A stretch of 64,000 nucleotides of DNA. Origin: Methylocystis sp. H62 (GTDB taxonomy: Bacteria; Pseudomonadota; Alphaproteobacteria; Rhizobiales; Beijerinckiaceae). The notes under the pieces are model-generated. The model ran no database searches and was not told where the DNA came from. It saw nothing but the letters and a program-made list of their open reading frames with translations. The position numbers and the translations under genes are program-made. The stretch covers positions 1 through 64,000 of the forward strand of contig NZ_JADNQZ010000058.1 in NCBI RefSeq assembly GCF_015709515.1, in the 5' to 3' direction. Positions 1-7,842 of this stretch are shown piece after piece. The stretch's first letter is position 1, and each line of letters begins with the position of its first letter.

Positions 1-182
1 CAGTAGTGGCTGCCGGCGCAGGCTTCCATGGCGACGGTGCAAGGCGGGAGGGTGGCAAAGAACGGCAGAACCTGTTGGCGTCGTAGCTTCTTACGAAAGA
101 CCACAGCGCCGCTCTTATCGGCTCCATGCGCTTGGAATACGTGCTTCGCGAGATCGAGGCCGATTGTGCTAACATTCTTCAT
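1..182 (-). CDS. IS110/IS1111-family transposase, N-terminal part (cut by window edge)
   Basis: Reading the minus strand from an ATG at 182 gives an opening with the IS110-family DEDD motif GLDLAKHVFQ and, about 50 residues on, MEACAGSHYW, which carries the second acidic residue. These recombinases move the element by a circular intermediate. Only about 60 residues are visible because the gene runs off the left edge. The short distance (about 76 bases) from the ATG to the junction with IS630 DNA near 258 suits the IS1111 subgroup, whose guide RNA lies beyond the 3' end of the gene and would be outside this window. The family call is secure. Whether the whole gene is intact cannot be seen. Confidence 0.85.
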   Translation of the reverse strand, partial: MKNVSTIGLDLAKHVFQAHGADKSGAVVFRKKLRRQQVLPFFATLPPCTVAMEACAGSHY

Positions 183-258
183 GGACGCATCCTTTGCGAG
201 TGGCTTGAAACACCACCACTCTGGCACACGATGCCGTCGAGGGGGCGTCCACCCCATC
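183..258 (-). mobile_element. Left end of the IS110/IS1111-type element
   Basis: This 76-base non-coding stretch lies between the transposase ATG (182) and the point near 258 where IS630-like coding sequence begins abruptly. It is best read as the terminal non-coding end of the IS110-type element, inserted into an older IS630 copy. The exact boundary is inferred only from where IS630 similarity starts. Confidence 0.5.
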
Positions 259-513
259 AATCTTGGCAGCCACAAGGGCGCCGGCGTGCGCAAGGCCATC
301 GAGGCGGCGGGCGCGACCCTGCTGTATCTCCCGCCTTGCAGCCCTGACGTCAATCCGATCGAAAAGGCGTTCTCAAAACTCAAGGCCCTGTTGCGCAAGG
401 CCGCAGAGCGAACCGTCGACGCGCTATGGGACAGGATCGGCCTGCTGCTGAAGGAGTTCTCGCCGACAGAATGCGCAAACTTCTTCGCCGCCGCAGGATA
501 TGAACCGGTTTAA
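259..513 (+). pseudogene. IS630-family transposase, C-terminal fragment
   Basis: In frame from about 259 the translation reads NLGSHKGAGVRKAIEAAGA, then LPPCSPDVNPIEKAFSKLK, and ends EFSPTECANFFAAAGYEPV. This is the classic C-terminal third of IS630/Tc1-mariner transposases, with the last catalytic acidic residue in the DVNPIE motif. The N-terminal helix-turn-helix and the first two catalytic Asp residues are missing: the frame upstream of 259 belongs to the IS110-type element. About 84 of the usual roughly 340 residues remain, so the gene is a dead remnant interrupted by the other insertion sequence. Confidence 0.8.
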
Positions 514-1010
514 GGCGAATCCGCTCTAGCGACAATCCGATCCCGGTTAAGGACAAGAAATTCACCTGATAACAGGCCGCGTCCCGGGTTTCTGGCTACG
601 TGCGCCCCTGTTTTTGCAGCAGCGAATCGACGCCAGGACACTGAAATCACATGTGTTTTGTCGCAGGGGGAAGCCCGAATTTTCTCTGTTTTTATTCTTG
701 AGCGGGGAGGGGAGAGGGGAGACCGGTTCGCGGAAGACTGCGTCCTCAGCCAAATCTCACTTGTCGCGAATGGCCCTCGCGCGCCTCCCGAACCGGCGGC
801 AACGGTCGGATTTCCGTCAAAGGCTGGCGGAAGGTTGCGACTGCTTCGCCGTTCCCAGCATTTCTATAGCACGAAGCTCGGGAAGCGCCGTTATTCGCGC
901 GTTCCCGCTCTCCGAACAGCCGGCCTCAAGCCCATCCCAGCGCAACCAAGGAGGTTCTGACCATCCTTGCGGTCGCCGCGATGAGTTGCGGTGTGGATGC
1001 GGTCGGGAAG
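514..1010. other. Intergenic region, no gene recognised
   Basis: About 500 bases between the IS630 remnant and the next promoter-like site. Open frames exist (for example 614-1024 on the plus strand) but the translation is Arg/Ser-rich with no domain-like pattern and no ribosome binding site, so I read it as non-coding. The right end of the IS630 element probably lies in the first tens of bases. Confidence 0.5.
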
Positions 1011-1035
1011 GGAACCCTCGCTGAGCCCAGGGGTT
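1011..1035 (+). promoter_or_regulatory. EcfG-type general-stress promoter (candidate)
   Basis: GGAAC at 1011-1015 and GGTT at 1032-1035 are separated by 16 bases, matching the alphaproteobacterial sigma-EcfG pattern GGAAC-N16-CGTT at all but the first base of the -10. The ATG of the next gene is 53 bases downstream on the same strand. Confidence 0.55.
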
Positions 1036-1087
1036 GGTTTCGGTCAGGCGCGCCGCAGTCCCCGTGGAGCGAACAGGAGCAGGCAAG

Positions 1088-1483
1088 ATGTCGTCAGGAC
1101 AAAGCAGTGGAACCGGGGCGAGAACGGAACTGAACGATGAAAAGGTGAGGAAGAACGACATTCTCAGTAATCGCGATAAGGCCCAAAGACGACCTGGACA
1201 GAGCTTGGACAGTAAAGGCGTTCAGGTCGACGAATACAAGGACAACCCGGCCAATCGCCGCCCATCGAGCGACGATAGACTTCAACCTGATCTCAAGTCA
1301 GCCGCTGAGAAGCCGAAGGAGTCGTCACTCGGGACCGACAGCCCAGAGCCGGCGGATGATTCCAAGCAAGTCGATCGGCCCGGTTTCGACTTGGGGGGAT
1401 CGACCGGCGAGACCCAGGGAGGCAAAGGTCTGGGGCTTGGCGCCGATGCGCTGAAAACCCGAAAGGGGCGCTTGCCAAGATAG
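1088..1483 (+). CDS. Small hydrophilic, probably disordered protein
   Basis: A 131-residue protein rich in Ser, Gly, Asp, Lys and Pro with no hydrophobic core, no cysteines and no recognisable domain. I start it at the ATG at 1088 (MSSGQSSGTG), which has GGAGCAGG just upstream. The longer reading from 1034 adds an Arg/Val stretch before the ribosome binding site. An EcfG-type promoter match lies 53 bases upstream, so it is probably a general-stress protein, perhaps hydrophilin-like. The function is not known to me and the stress role is inference from composition plus promoter. Confidence 0.6.
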   Translation: MSSGQSSGTGARTELNDEKVRKNDILSNRDKAQRRPGQSLDSKGVQVDEYKDNPANRRPSSDDRLQPDLKSAAEKPKESSLGTDSPEPADDSKQVDRPGFDLGGSTGETQGGKGLGLGADALKTRKGRLPR

Positions 1484-1955
1484 CGTCGCTTGAGGCCGCG
1501 AGCCGATGCTCGCGAACGCCCAAGAGAGCGCGCCGGACATCGCGGCTCGGCGCAGACAGCAAATCATTTCGAGCAATTCGGACAGAGCTGATTTCTAGTA
1601 GGTTGGCTCGGCGGTCACTGAACTCAGCGCAACATTTGCGTTGACCTGAAGGGCGCAAACTTCAAGCTAGCTCGAGACCCCAAAAGGCATTGGGGGCCGT
1701 CGCGGCCCTCTGCGTGCGCTCCCCGAGCGCCGATGAGTGTTGTTCGCGCGATGGCGCCTGGAACGAGGCTTGGCGCCCGTCCGAGGGCGCCGCCACTCGC
1801 TCTCTCTCGCAACATTATCAGTATTGCTTTGACGCGGGAACTTCCGCCGCTTGCAATTGCTGCGCAAAAATTTGCGAATCACCAATGAAATCGTTAGCAA
1901 TCGAATGTGTGTGGGTGAGCAATAATGCAGGCGCTTAACTCGTAAAGGACATCTT
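1484..1955. other. Intergenic region upstream of the HU-like gene
   Basis: About 470 bases without a convincing gene. Open frames here read as low-complexity shadow translations. A GGAAC at 1837-1841 lacks a matching -10 at 16 or 17 bases. The promoter of the HU-like gene must lie near the right end, but I see no strong consensus. Confidence 0.5.
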
Positions 1956-2342
1956 ATGGCTAGAGGAAAACCGGTGAAGGCGGCGACCAGGAAGGTGAGC
2001 AAGGCTGAGCCTGCCGCCATTCGGCCGATCAAAGAGACATTTACAAAATCGGCGCTCATCAACCGGATCGCCGAGGAGAACGACATTCCTCGCAAGACCG
2101 CGGTGGGCGTCTACGCGACGCTGGAGAATGTGTTTCTCGGGTCGGTCCACCCGCGCGGCGTCGGCGAGTTCACTTTGCCGGGCCTTCTGAAAGCGACCCT
2201 CCGCAAGGTGCCGGCGCGCAAGGCGGGGACTCTGGTTCGCAATCCTGCGACGGGCGAAATGGTTAAAGCCGCCGCCAAGCCCGCAAGCGTGCGCGTCAAA
2301 ATCCGGCCGCTCTCCAAATTGAAATCGGCGGCGACGAAGTAA
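1956..2342 (+). CDS. HU/IHF-family DNA-binding protein
   Basis: A 128-residue basic protein. Residues about 24-110 follow the HU fold: FTKSALINRIAEENDIPRK (helices 1 and 2), then a GVGEFTLPGLLKATLRK beta segment, then the DNA-binding arm RKAGTLVRNPATGEMVK, where canonical HU has GRNPQTGE. It differs from housekeeping HU (about 90 residues) by a Lys/Ala-rich N-terminal extension of about 20 residues and a basic C-terminal tail. The family compacts and bends DNA in the nucleoid. The basic extensions suggest a specialised, perhaps stress-phase, nucleoid protein (inference). The gene stands alone, followed by a convergent gene. Confidence 0.9.
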   Translation: MARGKPVKAATRKVSKAEPAAIRPIKETFTKSALINRIAEENDIPRKTAVGVYATLENVFLGSVHPRGVGEFTLPGLLKATLRKVPARKAGTLVRNPATGEMVKAAAKPASVRVKIRPLSKLKSAATK

Positions 2343-2577
2343 GCGCCATACATCGGGCCGTCGCGTTGCTTTTGAGCGCCGCGTCGGCGCGCTTGTCGCC
2401 GCCAATTTGTTGCTAGGGGGCCGCGCCAGGCCAATTGGCGCTCAACCGCTCGCGACGGCTGCGGTAGTCAGGAGCGCGCGCGTCACGGCGCCGCCCCTTA
2501 AGGCCGTCCTTTGGATCGAGCCTGACGTCGACGGCAGTCTATTGGAACCGCCGCCGCCGAAATGGCGAACCCCGCTC

Positions 2578-2916
2578 TTACCATCCGAAGCCGTCGGGAT
2601 AACCGTAAGCCGGGTAGCCATAGGCCGGATAGCCATAATCATACGGCTGTGCGTAGGCGCCGGCTGCGCCGGCTGCTGCTGCGGCGCCGAGCACGCCAAC
2701 GGCCGCGGCGGCCGCGGCTGCTGCGCCGGGATTATATCCACGGCGATAATAGCCGCCTCGGTAACGCCGGTAGTAGATCTGATCAGTCAACGATGGGGCA
2801 TCAATGCCCGCAGACCGCGCCACATTAGGTCCCGCCCAAGCGTCACCTGTTAAAGCCGTCGCGGCCAAACCGCCAAAGAGGGCGGCGGTGATGATAGATT
2901 TCGATGTCTTACGCAT
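2578..2916 (-). CDS. Secreted Ala/Gly/Tyr-rich protein
   Basis: A 112-residue protein with a clear signal peptide (MRKTSKSIITAALFGGLAA, cleavage near AWA-GP at about residues 27-29). The mature part contains IYYRRYRGGYYRRGYNPG, then an alanine tract with a short hydrophobic stretch, and near the C-terminus three repeats of the type YGYPAYGYP. Such Tyr/Gly/Arg-rich small exported proteins are common in Hyphomicrobiales and have no assigned function. The alanine tract could be a glycine-zipper-like membrane segment (inference). It is transcribed alone, convergent with the HU-like gene. Confidence 0.75.
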   Translation of the reverse strand: MRKTSKSIITAALFGGLAATALTGDAWAGPNVARSAGIDAPSLTDQIYYRRYRGGYYRRGYNPGAAAAAAAAVGVLGAAAAAGAAGAYAQPYDYGYPAYGYPAYGYPDGFGW

Positions 2917-3104
2917 GTGTGCCTCGCTCGCCTTTGAAACATCTTAATTACGACGCCCTCACGAGAAGCTGGATCGTCGCCTTATATCTGGGCGCTCACG
3001 ACGCCGTTGTCGAGGCCGGGCCTCGAAGGCCGAGTTTCATCAATGAGGTGGGGCAAGGCGTAAGTCGAAAGCTCCCAGAGTCCGTCCTCCTCCAGGCTCG
3101 GCGT

Positions 3105-3689
3105 CTACCTTGAGAATAATCTTGCAGCGTGCGGAACCAATCGGCCGTTATTGGCGCGCAAGCCACGCCAGAGCTCTTCCGTGTAGGGCAGGACCGCGAA
3201 CAGCAAGGCTGCGACCAGAGCGCTGATGATATAGGCCAGGGGCAGTGGAGGAGCTTTCAGCGCGATGTCAAAACGCGGCGCTTCATCTCCGAATCCAAAG
3301 AGCGCCAGAAACTGCGGCCAGTGGCGCGCCGCGACCAACAGCACGCCCATCAGCGGCATCATTTCAAGGTAGCTGTGAACGTGTTGCTCGATGGGGGTTA
3401 TCTCGCGCAAATTCACCGCATAACTCAAATCCCAAAGCGTCGTCGCCTCGTGAACGAAGAACATCACGATCATGAAGGCGAGCACGAGCGCGTTGATGTC
3501 CAGCAGAAGCGCCGCGAGGAACGGCCCGGCGACTTCGGCGAAGAGCAGGAGATGAAGCACGGATTCTTTCGCGCCGGAGGTGGTTTCGATGTTTGCGGCG
3601 CGATGACACAGCCAATCGGCGAACCCGGCCATCAGCCAGACCGGCACGACAAAATACATCAGCACCAATAATGTCGGATCCTGTTCCAT
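3105..3689 (-). CDS. Conserved multi-pass membrane protein
   Basis: A 194-residue protein starting at the ATG at 3689 (MEQDPTLLVLMYFVVPVWL). The longer frame to 3848 only overlaps the upstream gene. There are about five hydrophobic segments, including residues 5-25, 45-60, 65-85, 105-125 and 150-170. The motif HEATTLWDLSYA and a later EQHVHSYLE bring several His and Glu residues close to the membrane, which could bind metal. It starts 17 bases after the FAD-Rieske oxidoreductase gene ends, so the two form an operon. It could be a membrane partner of that redox protein. I do not recognise a named family. Confidence 0.75.
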   Translation of the reverse strand: MEQDPTLLVLMYFVVPVWLMAGFADWLCHRAANIETTSGAKESVLHLLLFAEVAGPFLAALLLDINALVLAFMIVMFFVHEATTLWDLSYAVNLREITPIEQHVHSYLEMMPLMGVLLVAARHWPQFLALFGFGDEAPRFDIALKAPPLPLAYIISALVAALLFAVLPYTEELWRGLRANNGRLVPHAARLFSR

Positions 3690-3706
3690 TCCATCAACAC
3701 CCGCTC

Positions 3707-5230
3707 TCAAGGCTCGTGTTCTTGCAGGGGCGCGTAAGCAGGGCCGTTGAGCGCTTCGCCGTCCGGCGCGAATTGAGATCCGTGACAGGGGCAGTCCCAA
3801 CATCGCTCGAAGGCGTTCCAGTGAACGAGACAGCCAAGGTGGGAACAAACGGCTGAACGCAGGAACAGCGTCCCGTCGTCGTCCCGAAAGGCGGCGACTT
3901 TGCTCAAGCCGCTGCGCACGATCGCACCTTCGCCCGGCTTAAGCTGATCCCATGAGCCGATTTCGCCGGGCGTGACATATTCGGCGAAGTTTTTTGGCGT
4001 GGTGAGATTTTCGCTCAGATATTCGCCCACGGCGTCGAGCGGCGAGCGCGCGGGATCATAGGCCTCCGCCCAGCGGCTGGCGCCGGTCAGGATCAGGTCC
4101 TTGATGATCAGGCCGGCGAGCGCGCCATGCGTGATCCCTTGCCCCGAATCGCCGGTCGCAACGAAAACGCGCGCGCTCCCAGGGTCGCGGCCAATGAAAG
4201 CCATGCCGTCGATGGGTTCGAGAACCTGTCCAGACCAGCGGCGAAGCTCTTTGCCGAGCGACGGCAAACGCGCGCGCATCCAATCCTCCAGAGCCGCGAA
4301 GCGATCAGGCGCATCATTTGCTTCGCCCGATCGATGATCCTCGCCGCCGACGATCAATATGTCGACGCCATCCTCGCCAGGCTGCAGCCGCACGTAGTGA
4401 TACGGATCGAGCGTATCCCAATACAACGCGTCCGGAAGCGCGCCGGACCGCAATTCGAACGCCATCGCGTAGGTGCGGTAAGGCGCTTGCTTCGTGTGAA
4501 TGGCGATGCGGTCGGTAATCGGCGCATTCGTGGCGACCACCGCGAAATTTGCGTGGACCGTACGACCGTCGGCCGTCATGACTCTTACGCCGTCATCGTC
4601 CTCCGCCACCTCAACCACCGTGGCGTCGGCATAGAAACGTCCCCCGGCGTCGACGATCGCGCGCGCAAGGCCGTGAAGATATTTGAGCGGATGCACGCGG
4701 GCCTGATCGGGATAGCGAAGCGCCGGCGTGGCGTCATGGCCGGCAAGGGGAACGCCTGTCTGCTTGAAGACCGGAAGTCCCGCCTTCTGCGCCGCTTCGA
4801 ACTCGCGTTCAAGCCATTCCACGTCTTCTGTTCTTGCCGCAAAGAGATAGCCGTCGACCCTTTGAAAGTCGCAGTTGATTTTGAGTTTTTTTTGCAGAGT
4901 TTCAATGCGATCAATCGCGGCCTGCTGGCTTTCGCGCCAGGCGCTTGCGATGTCTTCCCCGCGTATTCTGATGAGTTCGTCGAATCCGTCGTCGCTTGCC
5001 GATGCAAGATGCGCGGTCGTGCGCGCCGTCATTCCTTTGCCGATCGGTCCGCGATCGAGAATGATGACCTTCTTGCCGCTGCTCGCAAGTTCATACGCCG
5101 CTGACATCCCAGCGATGCCGGAACCTACAACGACGACATCAGCGCGTTCGTCGTTCAGAAGAGAGCTGACGCCTTCGACAACGGGCGCGTCCGTCCAAAT
5201 GGATCGACTTTTTTCAAAAGAGACATTCAT
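3707..5230 (-). CDS. FAD-dependent oxidoreductase with C-terminal Rieske [2Fe-2S] domain
   Basis: A 507-residue protein. An N-terminal Rossmann FAD site (VVVVGSGIAGMSAAYELA, residues about 32-49) starts a DAO/DadA-like oxidase domain of about 390 residues. The last about 90 residues are a Rieske domain with both ligand pairs (CSHLGC and CPCHGSQF). This architecture is a known family in which electrons pass between an FAD substrate site and the iron-sulphur cluster; the substrate is unknown. I choose the ATG at 5230 rather than the upstream in-frame ATG at 5374, because an EcfG-type promoter (5292-5316) would start transcription between them. It leads an operon with the membrane protein 17 bases downstream. 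Confidence 0.88.
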   Translation of the reverse strand: MNVSFEKSRSIWTDAPVVEGVSSLLNDERADVVVVGSGIAGMSAAYELASSGKKVIILDRGPIGKGMTARTTAHLASASDDGFDELIRIRGEDIASAWRESQQAAIDRIETLQKKLKINCDFQRVDGYLFAARTEDVEWLEREFEAAQKAGLPVFKQTGVPLAGHDATPALRYPDQARVHPLKYLHGLARAIVDAGGRFYADATVVEVAEDDDGVRVMTADGRTVHANFAVVATNAPITDRIAIHTKQAPYRTYAMAFELRSGALPDALYWDTLDPYHYVRLQPGEDGVDILIVGGEDHRSGEANDAPDRFAALEDWMRARLPSLGKELRRWSGQVLEPIDGMAFIGRDPGSARVFVATGDSGQGITHGALAGLIIKDLILTGASRWAEAYDPARSPLDAVGEYLSENLTTPKNFAEYVTPGEIGSWDQLKPGEGAIVRSGLSKVAAFRDDDGTLFLRSAVCSHLGCLVHWNAFERCWDCPCHGSQFAPDGEALNGPAYAPLQEHEP

Positions 5231-5291
5231 TGGGATTTCCGTGTCTGCGATCGGGTCGCCGGGCGGCAAACGACGGCCCAGGCGAGAGTAG

Positions 5292-5316
5292 AACGAATGC
5301 GCCAGCTCCGTGTTCC
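5292..5316 (-). promoter_or_regulatory. EcfG-type promoter of the FAD-Rieske operon (candidate)
   Basis: On the minus strand GGAAC (5316-5312) is followed after exactly 16 bases by CGTT (5295-5292), a full match to the sigma-EcfG consensus. The predicted transcript start near 5285 lies 55 bases before the ATG at 5230 and excludes the longer frame start at 5374. Confidence 0.65.
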
Positions 5317-5612
5317 ACAGCTTGATGGAAGCTTCGACACGGGGAACCGCGGCCGTTGCGCTCGAGCCCTCCATTCCTCGAAGCGGTGAGCGACTGCGAA
5401 AGCTGAAGCGTGCGGCGCGACTGATGCCTACGATCGTTTGTAGTCTTCCCTAAAGAGACCGCGCCAGAACATCATTTCGAGTTTTCGGCCGGTGCGATGG
5501 CGTCTGCGGCTCCAGCGCAAAGCGCGACGATGGCGCCACCCTGACGACCATCGCTGCGTCCGCATCAGGCGTGAAAGCACTCAGTAAAAAATGCATGCGC
5601 CTAAATGGATCA
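5317..5612. other. Intergenic region between divergent stress genes
   Basis: No convincing gene. A 66-codon minus frame at 5450-5650 lacks a ribosome binding site and overlaps the promoter of the catalase gene, so I do not call it. Confidence 0.5.
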
Positions 5613-5637
5613 GGAACGAAGTCCCTTTCCGCAAGTT
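5613..5637 (+). promoter_or_regulatory. EcfG-type promoter of the Mn-catalase gene (candidate)
   Basis: GGAAC at 5613-5617 and AGTT at 5634-5637 with a 16-base spacer. This matches the consensus except for the first -10 base. It lies 74 bases before the catalase ATG at 5711. Mn-catalases are commonly general-stress genes in this class. Confidence 0.55.
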
Positions 5638-5710
5638 CATGGATATCCAACTGCGGCCGGTGCGGCCGCTATGCTTCCCATGACCTTGAACCGTGAACCT
5701 AGGAGCAATC

Positions 5711-6610
5711 ATGTTCACGCATAATAAGAAACTCCAATATACGGTTCGGGTATCCGAGCCCAACCCGATCCTCGCGAGCCTGATGCTCGAACAGTTCGGC
5801 GGGCCGCAGGGAGAGCTTGCGGCTGCGATGCGATACTTCACGCAGGCGATCGCCGAAGACGATCCGGGCCGGCGCGACATGCTTTTCGACATCGCCACCG
5901 AAGAGCTCAGCCATCTTGAGATCATCGGCAGCATCGTGTCCATGCTGAACAAGGGCGCCAAGGGGCAGCTCGCGGAAGCGACGCAGTCCGAGGCCGAGTT
6001 GTATCGCTCCGTCACGCAGGGGGCCGACAGCCACACGCAGGCGATCTTGTACGGCGGCGGCGCGGCTCTCACCAATTCTTCGGGGGTTCCCTGGACCGCG
6101 GCTTACGTCGACACGATCGGCGAGCCGACGGCGGACCTGCGGTCCAATATCGCCGCCGAAGCGCGCGCCAAGATCGTCTACGAGCGGCTCATCAACGTCA
6201 CCGATGACGCTGGCATCAAGGAGGCGCTCGGCTTCCTCATGACGCGTGAGATCGCCCACCAGATCTCATTCGAGAAGGCGCTGTACGCGATTCAACCCAA
6301 CTTCCCGCCCGGCAAGATGCCAAGCATACCGCAGTTCTCGCATCTCTATGTGAATGCGTCGCAGGGGCCGACGGATCATAAGGGTCCTTGGAACACGGGC
6401 GAGAATTGGCAGCGCATGGACGATGTGCTCGGCGGCATCCCGCTCGACGGCGGAGACGGCGCGGCGAGCGTCCATCTCGGATCGTCGCAAAGTGAGGATC
6501 TCGCCAATTTCGCAGCGCGAACGAAATCCAACCCCGGTTCAGATCCGGTGACGGGCGCGGATCTTGGCAGCAGCGGCGGCGCCGAAGCGCGACATTCGCC
6601 CGCGGAATGA
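5711..6610 (+). CDS. Manganese catalase (ferritin-like)
   Basis: A 299-residue cytosolic protein that should break down hydrogen peroxide at a dimanganese centre. The opening FTHNKKLQYTVRV, the helix with QGELAAAMRYFTQA, and the metal-binding helices DIATEELSHLEIIGSIV and AEARAKIVYERLINVTDD are typical, with the later REIAHQISFEKAL supplying the final Glu-x-x-His pair. The C-terminal tail after about residue 240 is polar and variable, as in many family members. The ATG at 5711 has AGGAG 6 bases upstream, so it is preferred to the in-frame start at 5693. An EcfG-type promoter precedes it. A strong hairpin follows before the next gene. Confidence 0.93.
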   Translation: MFTHNKKLQYTVRVSEPNPILASLMLEQFGGPQGELAAAMRYFTQAIAEDDPGRRDMLFDIATEELSHLEIIGSIVSMLNKGAKGQLAEATQSEAELYRSVTQGADSHTQAILYGGGAALTNSSGVPWTAAYVDTIGEPTADLRSNIAAEARAKIVYERLINVTDDAGIKEALGFLMTREIAHQISFEKALYAIQPNFPPGKMPSIPQFSHLYVNASQGPTDHKGPWNTGENWQRMDDVLGGIPLDGGDGAASVHLGSSQSEDLANFAARTKSNPGSDPVTGADLGSSGGAEARHSPAE

Positions 6611-6618
6611 TCCCAGGA

Positions 6619-6649
6619 TTGGACGCCGGTGGCGGTAGCCGGCGTCCAA
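6619..6649 (+). terminator. Hairpin after the Mn-catalase gene
   Basis: An 11-base perfect inverted repeat (6619-6629 and 6639-6649) with a 9-base loop begins 8 bases after the catalase stop. No T-run follows, so it may be a weak terminator or a transcript-stabilising hairpin before the next same-strand gene. Confidence 0.5.
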
Positions 6650-6680
6650 CGCTTCGATAGCAAACGGCTGAGGCATTGCA

Positions 6681-7064
6681 ATGACTGCTCTGGTGACGAA
6701 GGAAACGCGATCTTCGAAGCTGGCCAACTTTCTCGGCTGGTTTTCGATTGCGTTAGGACTGGCCGAACTCTTCGCGCCGCGCCGCGTTGGCCGAATGGTT
6801 GGCGTCGAAGGCGATGGAAGCCTTGTGCAGGCCTATGGTCTTCGCGAATTTCTTGCCGGCGTCGGCATTCTTGCCGCACGCCAAAAAGCGCCGTGGCTTT
6901 GGGCGCGTGTTGCCGGCGATGCGCTCGACCTGGCGACCCTCGCGCCAGGCCTCTACAGCATTCGTCGGAGCCGCCAACTGGCGACCGGGCTCGCGGTCGC
7001 CGCCGTCGCTGTAATCGGGCTGCTCGATATTTATAGCGCAGCTCAGGCGCAGGGTCAGCGGTAA
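6681..7064 (+). CDS. Small membrane protein with about three to four hydrophobic segments
   Basis: A 127-residue protein. After a polar start (MTALVTKETRSSK) it has hydrophobic segments at about residues 15-30, 55-70, 75-95 and 98-117. The pattern of a first helix plus LAELFAPRRVGRMVG and a later LREFLAGVGIL resembles the N-terminal membrane part of proteins annotated as cyclase/dehydrase in Hyphomicrobiales. Here that part stands alone, without the soluble lipid-binding domain. It lies 70 bases downstream of the Mn-catalase gene on the same strand and may be co-expressed through the hairpin. Its role is unknown. Confidence 0.7.
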   Translation: MTALVTKETRSSKLANFLGWFSIALGLAELFAPRRVGRMVGVEGDGSLVQAYGLREFLAGVGILAARQKAPWLWARVAGDALDLATLAPGLYSIRRSRQLATGLAVAAVAVIGLLDIYSAAQAQGQR

Positions 7065-7388
7065 GCAAACCGTCGACGCGGCGACGCGCGTTGAGCTGGG
7101 AGAGCATCGCCTCAAGGGCGCGACCGCATGCAGAGCGCGGCCAGCAGCCGGGCGGGCTATCGCGCGGCGGATAGGCTTCGGCCCCAACGGCGATGATCGA
7201 ACGTCACGACGTCCAGAGGCGATTGCGCTCGATCTTCAGCGCCAGTGCAGTTAAGTTTGGGGCGCTGGCGCGGTTTTCGGGCTGCGACTTTTTTGACATG
7301 GAACAGGCGTCCGTCACTGAAGGCGCACCGTTTCGCTCGAACCGCCTCGAGCTCATCGGACTGGTCAGGCTCGGAGGCTTCGTGGACG
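7065..7388. other. Intergenic region, no gene recognised
   Basis: About 320 bases. Open frames starting at 7193 and 7245 extend into the next gene, but their N-terminal parts look non-coding. A GGAAC at 7300-7304 has no -10 partner at the expected distance. Confidence 0.45.
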
Positions 7389-7571
7389 ATGCATTACGAT
7401 GCGCTCTTGGCTGCCCTCGTCGCAGGAGTCGTCACTCTCCTCGCGTTTCTTTTTTGGCCAGCGGTGGCGGATCAGCTCCCGGAACTGGCTTGGTCGGCGA
7501 TCATCTATCTTTTTGTGCTGCTCCTCGGCGCTTGGATCTTCAACTCCTGGCGCCGAACACGGCGCAAATAG
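7389..7571 (+). CDS. Small two-helix membrane protein
   Basis: A 60-residue protein from the ATG at 7389 (MHYDALLAALVAGVVTLLAF). Two hydrophobic helices at about residues 5-22 and 30-48 are joined by a short loop, and it ends in a basic tail (NSWRRTRRK). This fits a small inner-membrane protein of the kind common in stress regions. I take the short start because the longer frame upstream adds a Ser/Arg-rich stretch without a domain. No family is recognised. Confidence 0.55.
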   Translation: MHYDALLAALVAGVVTLLAFLFWPAVADQLPELAWSAIIYLFVLLLGAWIFNSWRRTRRK

Positions 7572-7698
7572 CGGGTTGACAGAGTGAATTATCGGCGGGC
7601 GGGCGCCGAGCGTCGCTTTCCCACTTGACAGCGGTCAATAAACCTACTCTTAACGGCTCGCCATTTAGATCGCGATCTTTCTCAGGCGAACAGGGTTC

Positions 7699-7821
7699 AT
7701 GCGCTTTCTTAAAAAACTCCCCAGCTTTGCCGCGCCGCTTGTCGGCGTCACGGTTGCGCTTGCCCTGTGCATCGTCGTCTTCGCCTTGTCCTTGGCAGGG
7801 ATGGACCCAACCCTCGATTAA
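7699..7821 (+). CDS. Possible 40-residue single-span membrane peptide
   Basis: A short frame from the ATG at 7699 reads MRFLKKLPSFAAPLVGVTVA, continues as an uninterrupted hydrophobic helix to about residue 33, and ends GMDPTLD. The basic N-terminus followed by one helix and an acidic end is a good single-span topology. A TTGACA lies about 70 bases upstream but has no good -10, and the ribosome binding site is weak. It may be real but could be chance. Confidence 0.35.
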   Translation: MRFLKKLPSFAAPLVGVTVALALCIVVFALSLAGMDPTLD

Positions 7822-7842
7822 AACGGCCTAAAACGCCGCCGT

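Noticed and set aside
614-1024. 136-codon plus-strand frame
   Set aside because: No ribosome binding site, Arg/Ser/Gly-rich random-looking translation, and it overlaps an EcfG-type promoter.
1837-1841. GGAAC before the HU-like gene
   Set aside because: No NGTT at 16 or 17 bases downstream, so not counted as an EcfG promoter.
4127-5104. 325-codon plus-strand frame opposite the FAD-Rieske gene
   Set aside because: Antisense shadow of a well-supported gene in GC-rich DNA.
5231-5374. N-terminal extension of the FAD-Rieske protein
   Set aside because: A consensus EcfG promoter lies inside it, so the transcript would begin after this start.
5450-5650. 66-codon minus-strand frame
   Set aside because: No start signal, no domain, and it overlaps the catalase promoter.
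7300-7304. GGAAC before the two-helix membrane protein
   Set aside because: The nearest CGTT is about 23 bases away, too far.
7622-7660. TTGACA-type promoter before the 40-residue peptide
   Set aside because: The hexamer at 17 bases spacing (TCTTAA) matches the -10 poorly.
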